DNA of 64,000 bases, from positions 1-64,000 of the forward strand of contig JADLBR010000280.1 in assembly GCA_020847615.1 (NCBI GenBank). The letters run 5' to 3'. Shown here piece by piece: positions 22,979 through 32,748 of the stretch. The notes beneath the pieces were generated by a model, which was given only the letters and a program-made list of their open reading frames with translations, did no database searches and was not told the origin of the DNA. How positions within the stretch are numbered: position 1 is the first letter of the stretch; the number at the start of each line of letters is the position of its first letter. This stretch comes from Verrucomicrobiia bacterium. Its GTDB lineage: Bacteria; Verrucomicrobiota; Verrucomicrobiia; JADLBR01. The translations under genes and the position numbers were made by a program.

Positions 22979-25714
22979 CTTGGCGGGCGCGGCGGAGTCG
23001 CGCTTGGGCGGGGGGGCGTCGTAGACGGGGACGAGGCACTCGGAGCGGGCCCAGCCGGTCTCTCCGTTGCCGAGGCGCAGGAGTCGCCAGCCGAGAAACT
23101 CTTTTTCCATGGCGGCGATGGTTCCGGCGGGGAGGGGTTTCGCCTCTTGCTGCTCGAGATCGGTGGGTATGGAGCGGAGGGAGGAGGTGGTGCCCACGAT
23201 GGCGGCGCGGCGATCGGCGAGTATGCCGTAGTGGGCGTGGGCGAGGGCGGCCGCGACGGTGATCAGGGCGGCGAGGACGGGGGCCGCGAGGGCGGGCTGG
23301 CCATAGGGCCTGAAGCGGGGCCTGTGCTGCGCGAGCAAGACGACGGCGAAGCCGGTCGCGCCGAGGAGCGCGGCCAAGACAACGAGCCACTGCCACTGGG
23401 CGGGAGACAGGGCGGCCACGATCCGCATCGCGGCCGGCGGGTGGGCGATCGCGACCAGCTCACGGTGCGCGGGCTCGGGCGACGGTTGCCTGGCTTCATC
23501 CATGCCCTCCTCTCTGCGGGCGGCGTCGAGAAAATTGGCGAGGTGTGGGGTGAACTTCGAGGCGGCGGTGTCTTCCGGGGAGGCGAGGCCGGCTTTCTGC
23601 AGTGCGATGCCGAGGTTCCACGCGATGGTCTGATCCCGGGGATTGAGGACGCGCGAGGAGGTCCAGTGTGCGGCGGCCTCGGACCATCGGCCCTGCTGGG
23701 CGAGGGACAGGGCCAGGTTATTTCGCGCCCGCCAGTCGGTGGGGGCCTTGGCGACACGCTGGGCGAACAGGGTCTCGGCCCTGGCAAAATCCCCCGACTG
23801 ATAGGCGTCCATGGCATCGTCGGCGCGAGAATGGGCGCCGTGCAGGAGGAAAAGGGCGATGGCGGCGGTGGGCCAGAGGTTGCGGGGGAGAAAGAGCCGC
23901 AGGGGCGAGGTCCTCGGCAGGCGGCGTGCGAGGAGGGCGGCCTCGGCGCGGGATGGCCAATCGGCGGGCAGGTTGCCATCGGGGGCGAACAGGGCGTTCT
24001 CGGCATCGTGCCAGAGGCGTTCCCACGCATCGATGGTGGCGGGATCGGTGCCGCGCTCGCGCCGTAGGGCGGCGAGGAACTGCTCGCGTTGCGGCGCGGC
24101 GGAGGGCAGGCCACAGAAATGGGCGCTGGCCTGCATCCAGCGCGTGAGCGCGGCGCGGCGCATCGCCGCATCGGGCGAGAGGCGCAGGCCGGAGATCGCC
24201 TCGAGCGCACGGGTCTTGGCGCGGCGCCGCCAGGCGAGGCCGTCGGTCAGCAGGGAGCGCTGGTGCGATAGGGAGAGCCAGAAGAAGATCAAAGCGATGG
24301 CGGGCACCAGGCATAGCCAGACGGCGGTGGGACCGATGGGTTTGAGCGCCGAGGCGGTCCCGAGCAGTGCGCCCCGCGGGAGTGTCGGCGAGGGATCGAA
24401 CGCTGGCACCGGGGGCGGCGGGGGCTCGCTCGGCGCAACGGGGGGCGGCGCGGTTGGCGGGTTTGGGGCGACGGCGGGCTGGGTCGGGCTCGCAGGCTGC
24501 GCGGATTTTGCCGAGGCGGCGACGGTGACGGTGACGGGTTCGGTGGCGATCGTCTCATAGCGGCCCGCGGTGGGGTTGAAGTACGACCACCTGACAGGGC
24601 CGAGCGCATAGCTGCCGGGGCGAGTCGGGATGAGGACGACATCTTCGGTGAGGGTGCCGTCGAATACGACGTTCTCGTGCTGATCAAGCCGGGCCTTGGA
24701 GGGCGGGACCTGAAAATCGGTGGACACGTCGCGCGCGGGCAGTGCGATGCCAGAGTTCCAGTTGCCGGTGCCCGACAGCGCGAGCGTCCATGTGATGGGG
24801 TAGCCCTCCGAAACCGACTGCGGGACGACGCGCGAATCCATCTTGAAGAGTCCGACGGCGCCAGAGAATGTCGGGGGCTCTGGCGATGGCAGGGGCTGGA
24901 CCTCGATGGTGATCGGATCGCTCTGGATATCCTCGTCCTGGTTGAATGGCGTGGTGAAGATGCCGAAGCGCCGATATCCGGCGAGATAGCGGACCTTGAT
25001 CGTGGCACCGGGCAGCGAGAGGGCGCCGGAGCGGTTGGCGACGCAGCGGGCGGACCACCGATAGCCGACGAAGGGCTGCCCGTCGACATTGGGGGAGACG
25101 TCCGAGGGCTGGCTCCAATTCTCGACGGTGACGCCTTCGGGCTGCCAGTCGACGTCGCTGCGTCCGGTGATCTCGATGGTGGAGTTGGCGTGGCGGAGCA
25201 GGAAGAATTCGACATTGAAGACCTCGCCCTGCCAGACCTTGGCCTTCGTGGGCCTGAGGACGCCGATGATGATTCTTTTGAGGTCGACGGCGCCCCCGGC
25301 GCCGATCTGAATCTGCAGGGCGGGGACGGTCATGGGGCCGCCGTCGGTGTCGACCGAGAATGCCGGGACGGTGACGGCCCCATCGCGCGTGGCGCGCACG
25401 CTGTAGGTGAGGCGGATCTTCCTCGTGACGACGCCGTTGATCCAGGCGGTCTCCTCGGCGCGGGACATGCCGCCGACCTGCGAGAGGCCGTCGGTGGCCG
25501 GGATGTTGGGGACGCCCCCCTTCGGGCTAGAATTCTCAAAGACGAGCGTGAGCTGGCCGGTCTGGCCCTTGGCCAGGGCGTCGATCGGCTGCTGCCAGTA
25601 GACGCGCTGCGCGGGGGCATGGGCGACCATGAGAAAGAGGGCCGCGACGGCGACGGGCCAAACGCTGGCGCGTTCGGCTGCGAAACGGATCTTGGAGCGG
25701 GCCGGGAACATCAC
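22976..25714 (-). CDS. BatD-BatE fusion protein (oxygen tolerance family, TPR, SH3-like)
   Basis: 912-residue membrane protein. Residues about 1-36 are a signal peptide; 37-400 are BatD-type beta-sandwich domains; a Pro-rich linker leads to a transmembrane helix at about 462-485 (WLCLVPAIALIFFWLSL). A cytoplasmic stretch follows, then a second signal-like helix (about 614-630), two or three TPR-like repeats (DDAMDAYQSGDFARAETLF, WRARNNLALSLAQQGRW), two more helices and a C-terminal SH3-like segment (GWRLLRLGNGETGWARSECL). BatD and BatE are normally separate proteins, so this looks like a fusion. It is the last gene of the operon and overlaps the preceding one by 4 bp. Part of its signal peptide (about residues 11-20) is encoded by a dispersed DNA repeat. 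Confidence 0.85.
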   Translation of the reverse strand: MMFPARSKIRFAAERASVWPVAVAALFLMVAHAPAQRVYWQQPIDALAKGQTGQLTLVFENSSPKGGVPNIPATDGLSQVGGMSRAEETAWINGVVTRKIRLTYSVRATRDGAVTVPAFSVDTDGGPMTVPALQIQIGAGGAVDLKRIIIGVLRPTKAKVWQGEVFNVEFFLLRHANSTIEITGRSDVDWQPEGVTVENWSQPSDVSPNVDGQPFVGYRWSARCVANRSGALSLPGATIKVRYLAGYRRFGIFTTPFNQDEDIQSDPITIEVQPLPSPEPPTFSGAVGLFKMDSRVVPQSVSEGYPITWTLALSGTGNWNSGIALPARDVSTDFQVPPSKARLDQHENVVFDGTLTEDVVLIPTRPGSYALGPVRWSYFNPTAGRYETIATEPVTVTVAASAKSAQPASPTQPAVAPNPPTAPPPVAPSEPPPPPVPAFDPSPTLPRGALLGTASALKPIGPTAVWLCLVPAIALIFFWLSLSHQRSLLTDGLAWRRRAKTRALEAISGLRLSPDAAMRRAALTRWMQASAHFCGLPSAAPQREQFLAALRRERGTDPATIDAWERLWHDAENALFAPDGNLPADWPSRAEAALLARRLPRTSPLRLFLPRNLWPTAAIALFLLHGAHSRADDAMDAYQSGDFARAETLFAQRVAKAPTDWRARNNLALSLAQQGRWSEAAAHWTSSRVLNPRDQTIAWNLGIALQKAGLASPEDTAASKFTPHLANFLDAARREEGMDEARQPSPEPAHRELVAIAHPPAAMRIVAALSPAQWQWLVVLAALLGATGFAVVLLAQHRPRFRPYGQPALAAPVLAALITVAAALAHAHYGILADRRAAIVGTTSSLRSIPTDLEQQEAKPLPAGTIAAMEKEFLGWRLLRLGNGETGWARSECLVPVYDAPPPKRDSAAPAK
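25655..25685. repeat. GGCCAAACG-family repeat inside the batD signal-peptide codons
   Basis: The core GGGCCAAACGCTGGCGCGTT followed by CGGCTGCG matches the intergenic repeat family. Read on the minus strand it encodes FAAERASVWPV within the predicted signal peptide, immediately after the start of the gene. Confidence 0.6.
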
Positions 25715-27642
25715 CAGTCCTTGCCTTTCTTGGGCTGTTCTTCGTGTTTGCCGTCCATCTGGTCGAGGATGTAGGCGAGCCTTGCAGGAGAATCGAGGTC
25801 GCGGGCTCGCTCGTAGCGGCGGAGGGCCTCGGCGAGTTCTGGGTTCTCCTTGGCCTCGAGGTCGGATTCGGTGGGCTGTCCGCCGACGCGCTGCGTCTTT
25901 GAGGGGTCGGGCTCTGGCTGCTGTGCCTGGTCGGCCTTATTCGTCAGGCCGCTGAGGGACTGGCTGGGGTCATTCGGTTTGTCCTTGGGCTGTGCGTCCT
26001 GCTGGGTCTGGTCGCCCTGCTGCTGCTGGTTTCCGTCGGACTGCTGCTTGTCTTTCGCGGATTGCTGTTGTTGCTGTTGGGGGTTGTCGGATTTCTCGTT
26101 CTGCGACTGCTGGTCTTGGCGGCTGCCCGAACCCTTGTCCTGCTCCTGCTTATCCTGCTCCTGGTCCTGTTTCTGCTGGTCTTGCTGCTGCTGGGGTTTC
26201 TCCTCGAGGAGGCTCTTCAGCTGTTGCCTGAGTTCGTCCCACGGGGCGGCCTTGGGGTCGATGCGCTGGCCGGCGTCGACGGCGTCGATGCCGTCGAGGA
26301 TCGTGGGTCTGCGGGTGGCCGGCTCGTCTTTGAAGGCGGCGGGATCGATGGCGGTATCGACGGTGGCTCGGGCGATGCCGGCGAAATCGGACGCCGGGGG
26401 GGCGGTCTTTCCCGAAGTGGCGCGGAGGATCTCTTTGAGTCGGGAGGCGGCATCGGGCGGGGCGGGGGGAGCGGACTGGGCGGGTTGTGGCGGTGGCGCT
26501 GTTTGGGCGATGGTGCGGTGCCCGTGTGTGGAGAGGGAGGCGATGAGGAGGAATAGCGCGAGGGCGGTTCTTCCTCGGGGGCGGCGGATCTGTGGGGGTG
26601 GTGTGAGGCGGGCCTCGGCGGGCGCGGACGCCTGTCGCGGGGTGGGCCGGATGCGCGGGACGGATGGGAATTCTCGCCACAGGCTCAGCAGGAGCAGCAG
26701 GAGGCCCGGGGCCAGAAACCACTGGAAGCGCTCGATGTAGAGGCGCTGGACCTTATCCTCGAAGTTGCCCCGGGCACCCTGCGCGACCGTGGCTTGGATG
26801 AGCGCGGCGATATCGACCCAACCGCTGGCATCGCGGTAGGCGCCCCCGGTGGAGCCGGCGAGTTCCTCCAGCGTGGAGGAATTCAGTTTCGAGAGCACGG
26901 CGGCGCCGCGCTCGTCCTTGAGGAATCCCTCGTCGGGCAAGGGGATGAGGCTTCCCTTGGCGGTTCCGACGCCGAGCGTGATGGCGCGGACGTTGCGCGC
27001 CTTGAGGGACTGGAGGTGCCGGCGCCACGATTCCGTGTGGCTCTCGCCGTCGCTGAGCACCACGAGGAACCGGTCGGCCTCGGCGCCCTCGCCGAAGGCA
27101 TCGAGGGCGGTCTGGAGGAGCTGGTCGTAGTCGGTGCCCGCCTGCGGGAGGTAGGCGGGGTCGAGGCCCGGGAGGAATTCCCGGAGGATCTCGTAATCTG
27201 GGCTCAGGGGGCTCTGCAGGAAGGCGGTTCCGGCGAAGACGATCAGTCCGACGCGCTCGCCGCGGAGGCTGCCGAGGAGGGCGCTGACGAGGACCTTGGC
27301 GCGCTCGAGGCGGGAGGGCGGCACGTCTTTGGCGGTCATGCTGCGGGAGAGATCGAGGGCGATGAGGACCTCGCGCGCCTGGCCGAAAATTTTGATCTCG
27401 TTGGAGCCCCAGCGTGGCCTCGCGAGCGCGAACGCGCAGAGGGCGAGGCCCAGCCAGAGGGCGATGCGGCGCGGGAGGTGCGAGTCGGCGGGGGCGGGGC
27501 GGAAGCCCGAGGCGGAGGCCCAGAGGCGGGTGATGAGGGGCCAATGTTGGAGGGCGGCGCCAAAGCGGCTGCGGAGGTCCAGGAACGCGAGCCCCGCGAT
27601 CGCGGGCAGGGCGACGAGCCAGATCGGTGCGGCGAAGTTCAT
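25711..27642 (-). CDS. batB: BatB VWA protein fused to a BatC-like Gln-rich tail
   Basis: 643 aa. The first part is a BatB protein: two N-terminal transmembrane helices (about 7-25 and 60-75), a von Willebrand A domain (about 88-285) with MIDAS motif LDLSRSM and Thr/Asp ligands in TDYDQLLQ and VVLSDGESH, and a transmembrane helix at about 312-330. A second signal-like hydrophobic stretch (RTALALFLLIASLSTHG, about 365-385) then introduces a separate part with a very Gln/Asp/Lys-rich segment (about 480-590) and a charged tail (ENPELAEALRRYERARD), as in BatC proteins. This suggests a BatB-BatC fusion. Start 27642 overlaps the batA stop by 4 bp; the stop overlaps the next gene by 4 bp. Confidence 0.88.
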   Translation of the reverse strand: MNFAAPIWLVALPAIAGLAFLDLRSRFGAALQHWPLITRLWASASGFRPAPADSHLPRRIALWLGLALCAFALARPRWGSNEIKIFGQAREVLIALDLSRSMTAKDVPPSRLERAKVLVSALLGSLRGERVGLIVFAGTAFLQSPLSPDYEILREFLPGLDPAYLPQAGTDYDQLLQTALDAFGEGAEADRFLVVLSDGESHTESWRRHLQSLKARNVRAITLGVGTAKGSLIPLPDEGFLKDERGAAVLSKLNSSTLEELAGSTGGAYRDASGWVDIAALIQATVAQGARGNFEDKVQRLYIERFQWFLAPGLLLLLLSLWREFPSVPRIRPTPRQASAPAEARLTPPPQIRRPRGRTALALFLLIASLSTHGHRTIAQTAPPPQPAQSAPPAPPDAASRLKEILRATSGKTAPPASDFAGIARATVDTAIDPAAFKDEPATRRPTILDGIDAVDAGQRIDPKAAPWDELRQQLKSLLEEKPQQQQDQQKQDQEQDKQEQDKGSGSRQDQQSQNEKSDNPQQQQQQSAKDKQQSDGNQQQQGDQTQQDAQPKDKPNDPSQSLSGLTNKADQAQQPEPDPSKTQRVGGQPTESDLEAKENPELAEALRRYERARDLDSPARLAYILDQMDGKHEEQPKKGKDW

Positions 27643-28661
27643 GCGCGCGCCCCCCTGGCGACCGCGACGCGGGAGGCCAGCGCGCCCAGCAACCACAGGA
27701 ATGCCCCGGGCACGGCCACCCACGCGAAGTACTCTTCGGTCAGGCTGTACGATGTTCCCTCGAACTTGATCTTCTTGGCCCGGTCGACGGCCTCGAAGGC
27801 CGTCCGGACGGTGGAGGAGTCGTGGGCGCGGAAGAACTGCGCCCCGGTCATCTGGGCGATCTTCGTGAGGGTCTCCTCGTCGAGCTCGTTGCGGATGCGG
27901 TGGTAACCGATGAAGTTGCCATCCTTGTCGAAGCGGCGGATGCGCCCGATGCCATCGCGGCCTGCGCCGATGGTATAGACGGGGATGGCGCGGGACTTGG
28001 CGATCTCGGCGGCGTCGAGCGGCGCGATGGTGCCGCGGTTGTTGGCGCCGTCGGTCAGGAGGATGACGAAGGCCCCGAGGCGGCGGGCATCCTGTTGGCG
28101 CGCGGCCTGCTCGAGGCGGGTGAGCGCGACCGCGAGGCCGTCGCCGATGGCGGTGCCCTCCTCGGGGACGGTGGAGGTGGTCAGGCGCGCGGCCTGGCGC
28201 TTGAGCCACTCGTGGTCGAACGTGAGCGGCGCCAGGGTGTAGGCCCGGCCGGAGAAGATGACCATGCCGATGCGGTCGTTGGGGCGTTCCTCGATGAAGG
28301 CCCTGATGACGGGCTGGACGGCCTCGAGGCGCGTGATGGAGGCGAATCCCTGCTGGTAGTCCTCGGTGGCCATCGACAGCGACAGGTCGATGGCGAGTAT
28401 GATGTCGTAGCCCTCCGTGCGGCGCTGGTGCTTCTCCTGGACCTTCTGCGGGCGCGCGAGCGCGAGGGCGAGGAGGGCGAGGCCGAGGTAGGCCAGGACC
28501 TGGGGCAGGCGCGAGGACCGGATCATCGAGTGCCGGTGCCACCTCGCGGCGAATGGGACGACGAGCACGGGGGCGCCGCGGCGGGAGCGCAGCCAAGCCA
28601 CGAGGGGCAGGGCCGCGAGCAGCCATAGCCATTCCGGGTCTGCGAGACGCCACTCGGTCAT
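27639..28661 (-). CDS. batA: BatA VWA-domain membrane protein
   Basis: 340-residue BatA-type protein anchored in the inner membrane. Transmembrane helices lie at about residues 10-25 and 53-70 and near the C-terminus (VAVPGAFLWLLGALASRV). Between them is a von Willebrand A domain with an intact MIDAS (AIDLSLSM, EGTAIGDG, LLTDGANN), which would bind a divalent metal and partner proteins. A DUF-like loop with GRIRRFDKDGNFIGYHRI is inserted as in many BatA proteins. In known systems BatA and BatB work with MoxR ATPases, which act as chaperones for metal-dependent VWA proteins. It is third in the MoxR-DUF58-BatA-BatB-BatD order and 45 bp after the DUF58 gene. Confidence 0.93.
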   Translation of the reverse strand: MTEWRLADPEWLWLLAALPLVAWLRSRRGAPVLVVPFAARWHRHSMIRSSRLPQVLAYLGLALLALALARPQKVQEKHQRRTEGYDIILAIDLSLSMATEDYQQGFASITRLEAVQPVIRAFIEERPNDRIGMVIFSGRAYTLAPLTFDHEWLKRQAARLTTSTVPEEGTAIGDGLAVALTRLEQAARQQDARRLGAFVILLTDGANNRGTIAPLDAAEIAKSRAIPVYTIGAGRDGIGRIRRFDKDGNFIGYHRIRNELDEETLTKIAQMTGAQFFRAHDSSTVRTAFEAVDRAKKIKFEGTSYSLTEEYFAWVAVPGAFLWLLGALASRVAVARGARA

Positions 28662-28706
28662 GGGATCAAATATGCCGCGGGGTTCGGGTCGTGCATCGGA
28701 TGAAAC

Positions 28707-29606
28707 TCAATGGTGCGCCGCGGAGGCCATGCGCCGCTGAAAGAACCCGATGAGGGCGTCCAGGAGGGGCTCGTCGGTGAGCGCGGCGAGGCGGGTGAGG
28801 GGATCAGGGAAGAGGGATTGCCACGTGGCCTCGCGCTGGGAGGCCCACTGGCGATGTGCCTCGCGCTGGCCGCGGGAGCCGGTGTCAATCTGGATGAGGC
28901 CATTCTCGACGGGGTCGTAGATGGTGAGGACCCCGGCCTTGGGCAGGGCGCGGTCCCAGGGGTCGTCGATGCGGAAGCCCATGACCTGAAAACGGCGGCG
29001 GAGGGCGGCCCAGCCCTCGGGTTCCTGTGCGGACGAGAAGTCGCCCATCCAGATGAGGATGCTGTGGCGGGGCATCGCGCGGCTGATGAAGCGCCAGGGG
29101 ATCGAGGGGCGGGAGGTAAAATCCTCGGGAGGCGGCTGGGCCAGCAGGGATGCGGCGGAATGGAGGATGGGGCCCCGGCCGCGCGCCGGGGGCCGGAACC
29201 AGTAGCGGTCGGGTTCGGCGCACAGCACGGCGAGGCGGTCGCGGTTGGCGGCGCAGAGGAGGGAGATGAGGGAGGCGAGCTCCATGAGCGCGGCGCGCTT
29301 GGTGCGGCGCGCTGAGCCGAACTGGAGCGACGGCGAGTCCTCGAACAGGATGGCGATGGTGAGCTCGCGCTCCTCGATGTATTTCTTGCGGTAGGGCTCG
29401 CCGCGGCGCGCGGTGACATTCCAGTCGATGTCGCGCACGTCGTCGCCATACTCGTATTTGACGACCTGATCGAACTCCATGCCCCTGCCGCGGAAGGCGG
29501 AGCGGTACTCCCCGCTGAGAATGTACTCGGCGGCGTGGCGCACGCGCCACTCCATCCTGCGAAGGAGTGCGATCGGGGGCGCGGATTCGTCGCGGGTGTC
29601 TGGCAT
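28707..29606 (-). CDS. DUF58 domain-containing protein
   Basis: 299-residue DUF58 protein, a VWA-related cytoplasmic family invariably linked to MoxR ATPases. The family hallmark is visible near residues 35-70: GEYRSAFRGRGMEFDQV, followed by EYGDDVRDIDWNVTAR and EPYRKKYIEERELTI; the MIDAS-like stretch FEDSPSLQFGS follows, with only a partial MIDAS. It probably acts as a scaffold between MoxR and the membrane VWA proteins. It starts 12 bp after the moxR stop and reads in the same direction. No enzymatic function is known for the family. Confidence 0.92.
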   Translation of the reverse strand: MPDTRDESAPPIALLRRMEWRVRHAAEYILSGEYRSAFRGRGMEFDQVVKYEYGDDVRDIDWNVTARRGEPYRKKYIEERELTIAILFEDSPSLQFGSARRTKRAALMELASLISLLCAANRDRLAVLCAEPDRYWFRPPARGRGPILHSAASLLAQPPPEDFTSRPSIPWRFISRAMPRHSILIWMGDFSSAQEPEGWAALRRRFQVMGFRIDDPWDRALPKAGVLTIYDPVENGLIQIDTGSRGQREAHRQWASQREATWQSLFPDPLTRLAALTDEPLLDALIGFFQRRMASAAHH

Positions 29607-29618
29607 CGGGGCGGCGGC

Positions 29619-30593
<975 letters not shown>

Positions 30594-30724
30594 AAGTCTT
30601 GGGTGAAGGGGTTAATCTGGACGAAGTCGGCGATTTGCCAAGGATTTCGAGAGCGGGGCGAACGCCCCAGAAAAGTCACTCCCCGGTGTCTTCTTTGCTT
30701 GAGTCAACGCGCCGCAGTGGCACA

Positions 30725-31144
30725 TCACAGGCCGGCTAGGATTTCTTGGGGCGTGATGCGTTCAAGGCCGGCGATGACATCATAGTCCGAGTCGTAGCTG
30801 CACATCTTCGCGGGCCCGAGCCGTTGGCATGTGGCGGCATGGAGCCCATCCCGGGCCATCAGGCCAGGATAGCGCTCCAGCAAGCGGAACGACACATCGA
30901 GCAGAGCGACCGTCACGGGCTCGATCCCGGGCACGATTCTGCGGGCCAGTTGGTACACCTTGCGTCCGTCCTCCCATCGGCCAATCGCCCTGTAGCGGTG
31001 CAGGATTTCCTGAAAGACTTCTGTGTTCGTCGTGGCCTCGATGTCGCCGGCGGCGACCCGCTTTAGGAGTTGGGCGCTGGGCGCCTTGTGAGGGTGGGGG
31101 CCGCCCGCCGCATACATGAAGATATTGGAATCGAGGAAAATCAC
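30725..31144 (-). CDS. vapC: PIN-domain ribonuclease toxin, VapC family
   Basis: 139-residue PIN-domain protein, predicted to be the toxin of a type II toxin-antitoxin pair that cleaves RNA. All acidic metal ligands are visible: Asp in MIFLDSNIFMYA, Glu in NTEVFQEIL, Asp in MARDGLHAATC and Asp in CSYDSDYDVI. Length is typical. Its start overlaps the stop of the upstream RHH gene by 4 bp (ATGA), the usual coupling in such modules, so antitoxin is made first. The target RNA is unknown. Confidence 0.9.
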   Translation of the reverse strand: MIFLDSNIFMYAAGGPHPHKAPSAQLLKRVAAGDIEATTNTEVFQEILHRYRAIGRWEDGRKVYQLARRIVPGIEPVTVALLDVSFRLLERYPGLMARDGLHAATCQRLGPAKMCSYDSDYDVIAGLERITPQEILAGL

Positions 31145-31392
31145 AGCAGCAGATCATCCGGCTGGGGAACCGACTCAGCCTTCATGGTGGCAACGGACGC
31201 GACCGGCAGGGCGAGTTCCGCGAGTTGGTCGGCGGCCGCCATGGCATCCTCCGCGAGCCCAAGGCCGTACTGCTGGCTGCAGGCCTCGCGCACAAGGCGG
31301 CCCACGCTCGTGTGTCGCGCCTTGGCGACGCGTTTGAGACCCTTGTATAACGCCTTGGGGAACAGGATGGTGGTCTTTTCTGTGAGATCCAT
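31141..31392 (-). CDS. Ribbon-helix-helix antitoxin of the VapC module
   Basis: About 83 residues. The N-terminal 45 residues (DLTEKTTILFPKALYKGLKRVAKARHTS, split here as the beta strand TTILF and helices from KALYKG and SVGRLVREAC) form a ribbon-helix-helix DNA-binding domain; the acidic C-terminal part would wrap around and inhibit the VapC toxin encoded directly downstream. ATG 31392 is chosen because GGAG lies 6 bp upstream; in-frame ATGs at 31404 and 31434 also exist. Two perfect palindromes cover the ribosome-binding site and start, consistent with autorepression. Confidence 0.85.
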   Translation of the reverse strand: MDLTEKTTILFPKALYKGLKRVAKARHTSVGRLVREACSQQYGLGLAEDAMAAADQLAELALPVASVATMKAESVPQPDDLLL

Positions 31393-31410
31393 ATATGGCT
31401 CCATATATGG
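31389..31410. promoter_or_regulatory. Double palindrome, probable autoregulatory operator of the toxin-antitoxin pair
   Basis: Two identical 10-bp palindromes, CCATATATGG (31389-31398 and 31401-31410), lie 12 bp apart centre to centre, i.e. roughly on one helix face. They bracket the Shine-Dalgarno GGAG (31399-31402, minus strand) and include the antitoxin start codon. RHH antitoxins characteristically bind such paired short palindromes at their own promoters. Confidence 0.65.
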
Positions 31411-31434
31411 TACTATGCAGGGCGCGGTTTTCAA

Positions 31435-31588
31435 GGCCGAAGCTCTCCGGCCCGTGCGGGCGAAGTTGATGTGCGCGAGGGATCAGACTTGAAGATTCAG
31501 ATGCCGATCTCTTCAGCGATTGGCGGGAAGGGGCGGGTGGTGGCGCGGGCCAAACTCGCGCGTTCGGCTACGGTCGGTGCGCGGGCGC
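31435..31588. repeat. Gap with one GGCCAAACG-family repeat
   Basis: GCGGGCCAAACTCGCGCGTT followed by CGGCTACGG (about 31546-31577) matches the dispersed family; it lies 12 bp beyond the stop of the PEP-CTERM gene. Nothing else is recognised. Confidence 0.55.
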
Positions 31589-32468
31589 TCAGGCGCGCCG
31601 TCGTCGTATCAGATACAGGAGTGCCCCCAGGGCGGGCAGAGCGATGGCCGCGGCGGGTGGTTCGGGGATCGCGACCGAGGCGCTCCAGTAGTCGTCGGGC
31701 GAGTCCTTGAGATCATTGATGCCGCGGTACGCCGTGTGGGTGGTCGACGAGGCCAGGGCGATCTCGAAAGGCTCCAGATACGCCAGGCCAGTCGCGTTGG
31801 TCAAGAGGGTCCACGGGATGGCCATGTCGAGGAAATAGTCCTGGGTTGCGGGGGTGTCGTGGAAGTGCGAACCGTCGATGGCGGTGGCGTTATAGACACC
31901 AAAATAGCGTGCCGAGTTCGTCCAGTCCAAGGTCTGGATGGGGATATGCGTGATGGCCGGGACGTCGACGTCCCACGTGTTCGTGGGCCCACCGCCGGCC
32001 AGCGCCGTGCCCAGCTCGAGGTCGCCATCGCCAGATTCGTCAACCTGCAGGACGTAGTCGACGTCGATATCGCCATCGGTGTTCAGGTAGATTCCCCAGA
32101 CGTAGCTATCGAAGTTCGTCGTGGCGCCGCCGCCCGTGATCTGGAGGGGAGAGTCGTTGAGCCGCATCCGAAACATGACGTTCGTGGTGTCGACGTAATA
32201 GAAGGCGGCGGGGTACGGGCCATTGGTGTGGTGGTCTGTGAACCCCCCCCACGATGTCCGAGTTGTCCGGCGTGACGTCGTCGAGAAGGTCTGAATAGAG
32301 CGCGCCGTTAGTGCCCAGAAGGGGCCGCCAGATGCCGGGCCCAGGATCGAGACCGCTATTGGTGGACCAGTTGCTCGGCCAGGCGACCTGGCCCTGGGCG
32401 GGTGCCCAGGTCAGGGCACCGATTGCGGCAACGAGACGCAGGAGAATCCGATAGTCATTCGACCGCAT
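31589..32468 (-). pseudogene. PEP-CTERM protein gene, interrupted by a one-base frameshift in a C8 run
   Basis: Secreted PEP-CTERM protein of about 290 residues once one base is removed. The gene starts at 32468 (MRSNDYRILLRLVAAIGALT, with GGGAGG upstream), encodes a signal peptide and WPSNWSTNSGLDPGPGIW, and reaches DNSDIVGG at a run of eight C on the plus strand (32243-32250). Here the frame shifts; with seven it would continue FTDHHTNGPYPAAFYYVDTT into the second open frame, which runs to the end. That second part is Asp-rich (DGDIDVDYVLQVDESGDGD) and finishes with the sorting signal PEPPAAAIALPALGALLYL and RRRRA. The signal would be recognised by an exosortase. Either a real pseudogene, a phase-variable gene, or a sequencing error in the homopolymer. 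Confidence 0.85.
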
Positions 32469-32495
32469 GGGGCAACCTCCCGTGAAGATTGGTGC

Positions 32496-32523
32496 AATAT
32501 ATGCTAATATAGGCATAAGACAA
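32496..32523 (-). promoter_or_regulatory. Sigma-70-like promoter of the PEP-CTERM gene with palindromic spacer
   Basis: Reading leftward: -35 TTGTCT (32518-32523), a 16-bp spacer, then -10 TATATT (32496-32501), 28 bp before the start codon. An inverted repeat TATGC...GCATA (32500-32517) fills the spacer exactly, placing a possible operator between the two promoter elements. The rest of the 280-bp divergent gap shows no clear promoter for the rightward gene. Confidence 0.45.
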
Positions 32524-32748
32524 GCTGTTTGTTCCATCCTTTGGAAAAATTTGGGATGGGTGAGGTGGCCCAAGGGCGAAAGCGGGTCCGGTGAAGCGAT
32601 TTTTCGGGGTGGGCTTGAACGTGCGACCTGTGCGCGGAGAGGCGGTGATGCCGCACGGGTCCCGCTGCCGATACGGCGGCTTTTGGCGATCTGTGGGGCA
32701 GGGGTTTTCATTCGACGACGGAGGTGGGTGCCGATAACAGAGAGGGGA

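Noticed and set aside
27643-28653. N-terminal extension of batB
   Set aside because: The added part is the wrong frame of batA; the real start overlaps the batA stop by 4 bp.
32472-32711. Extension of the PEP-CTERM N-terminus upstream of 32468
   Set aside because: The promoter and Shine-Dalgarno at 32468 and the signal peptide fix the start there; the upstream part has no similarity.
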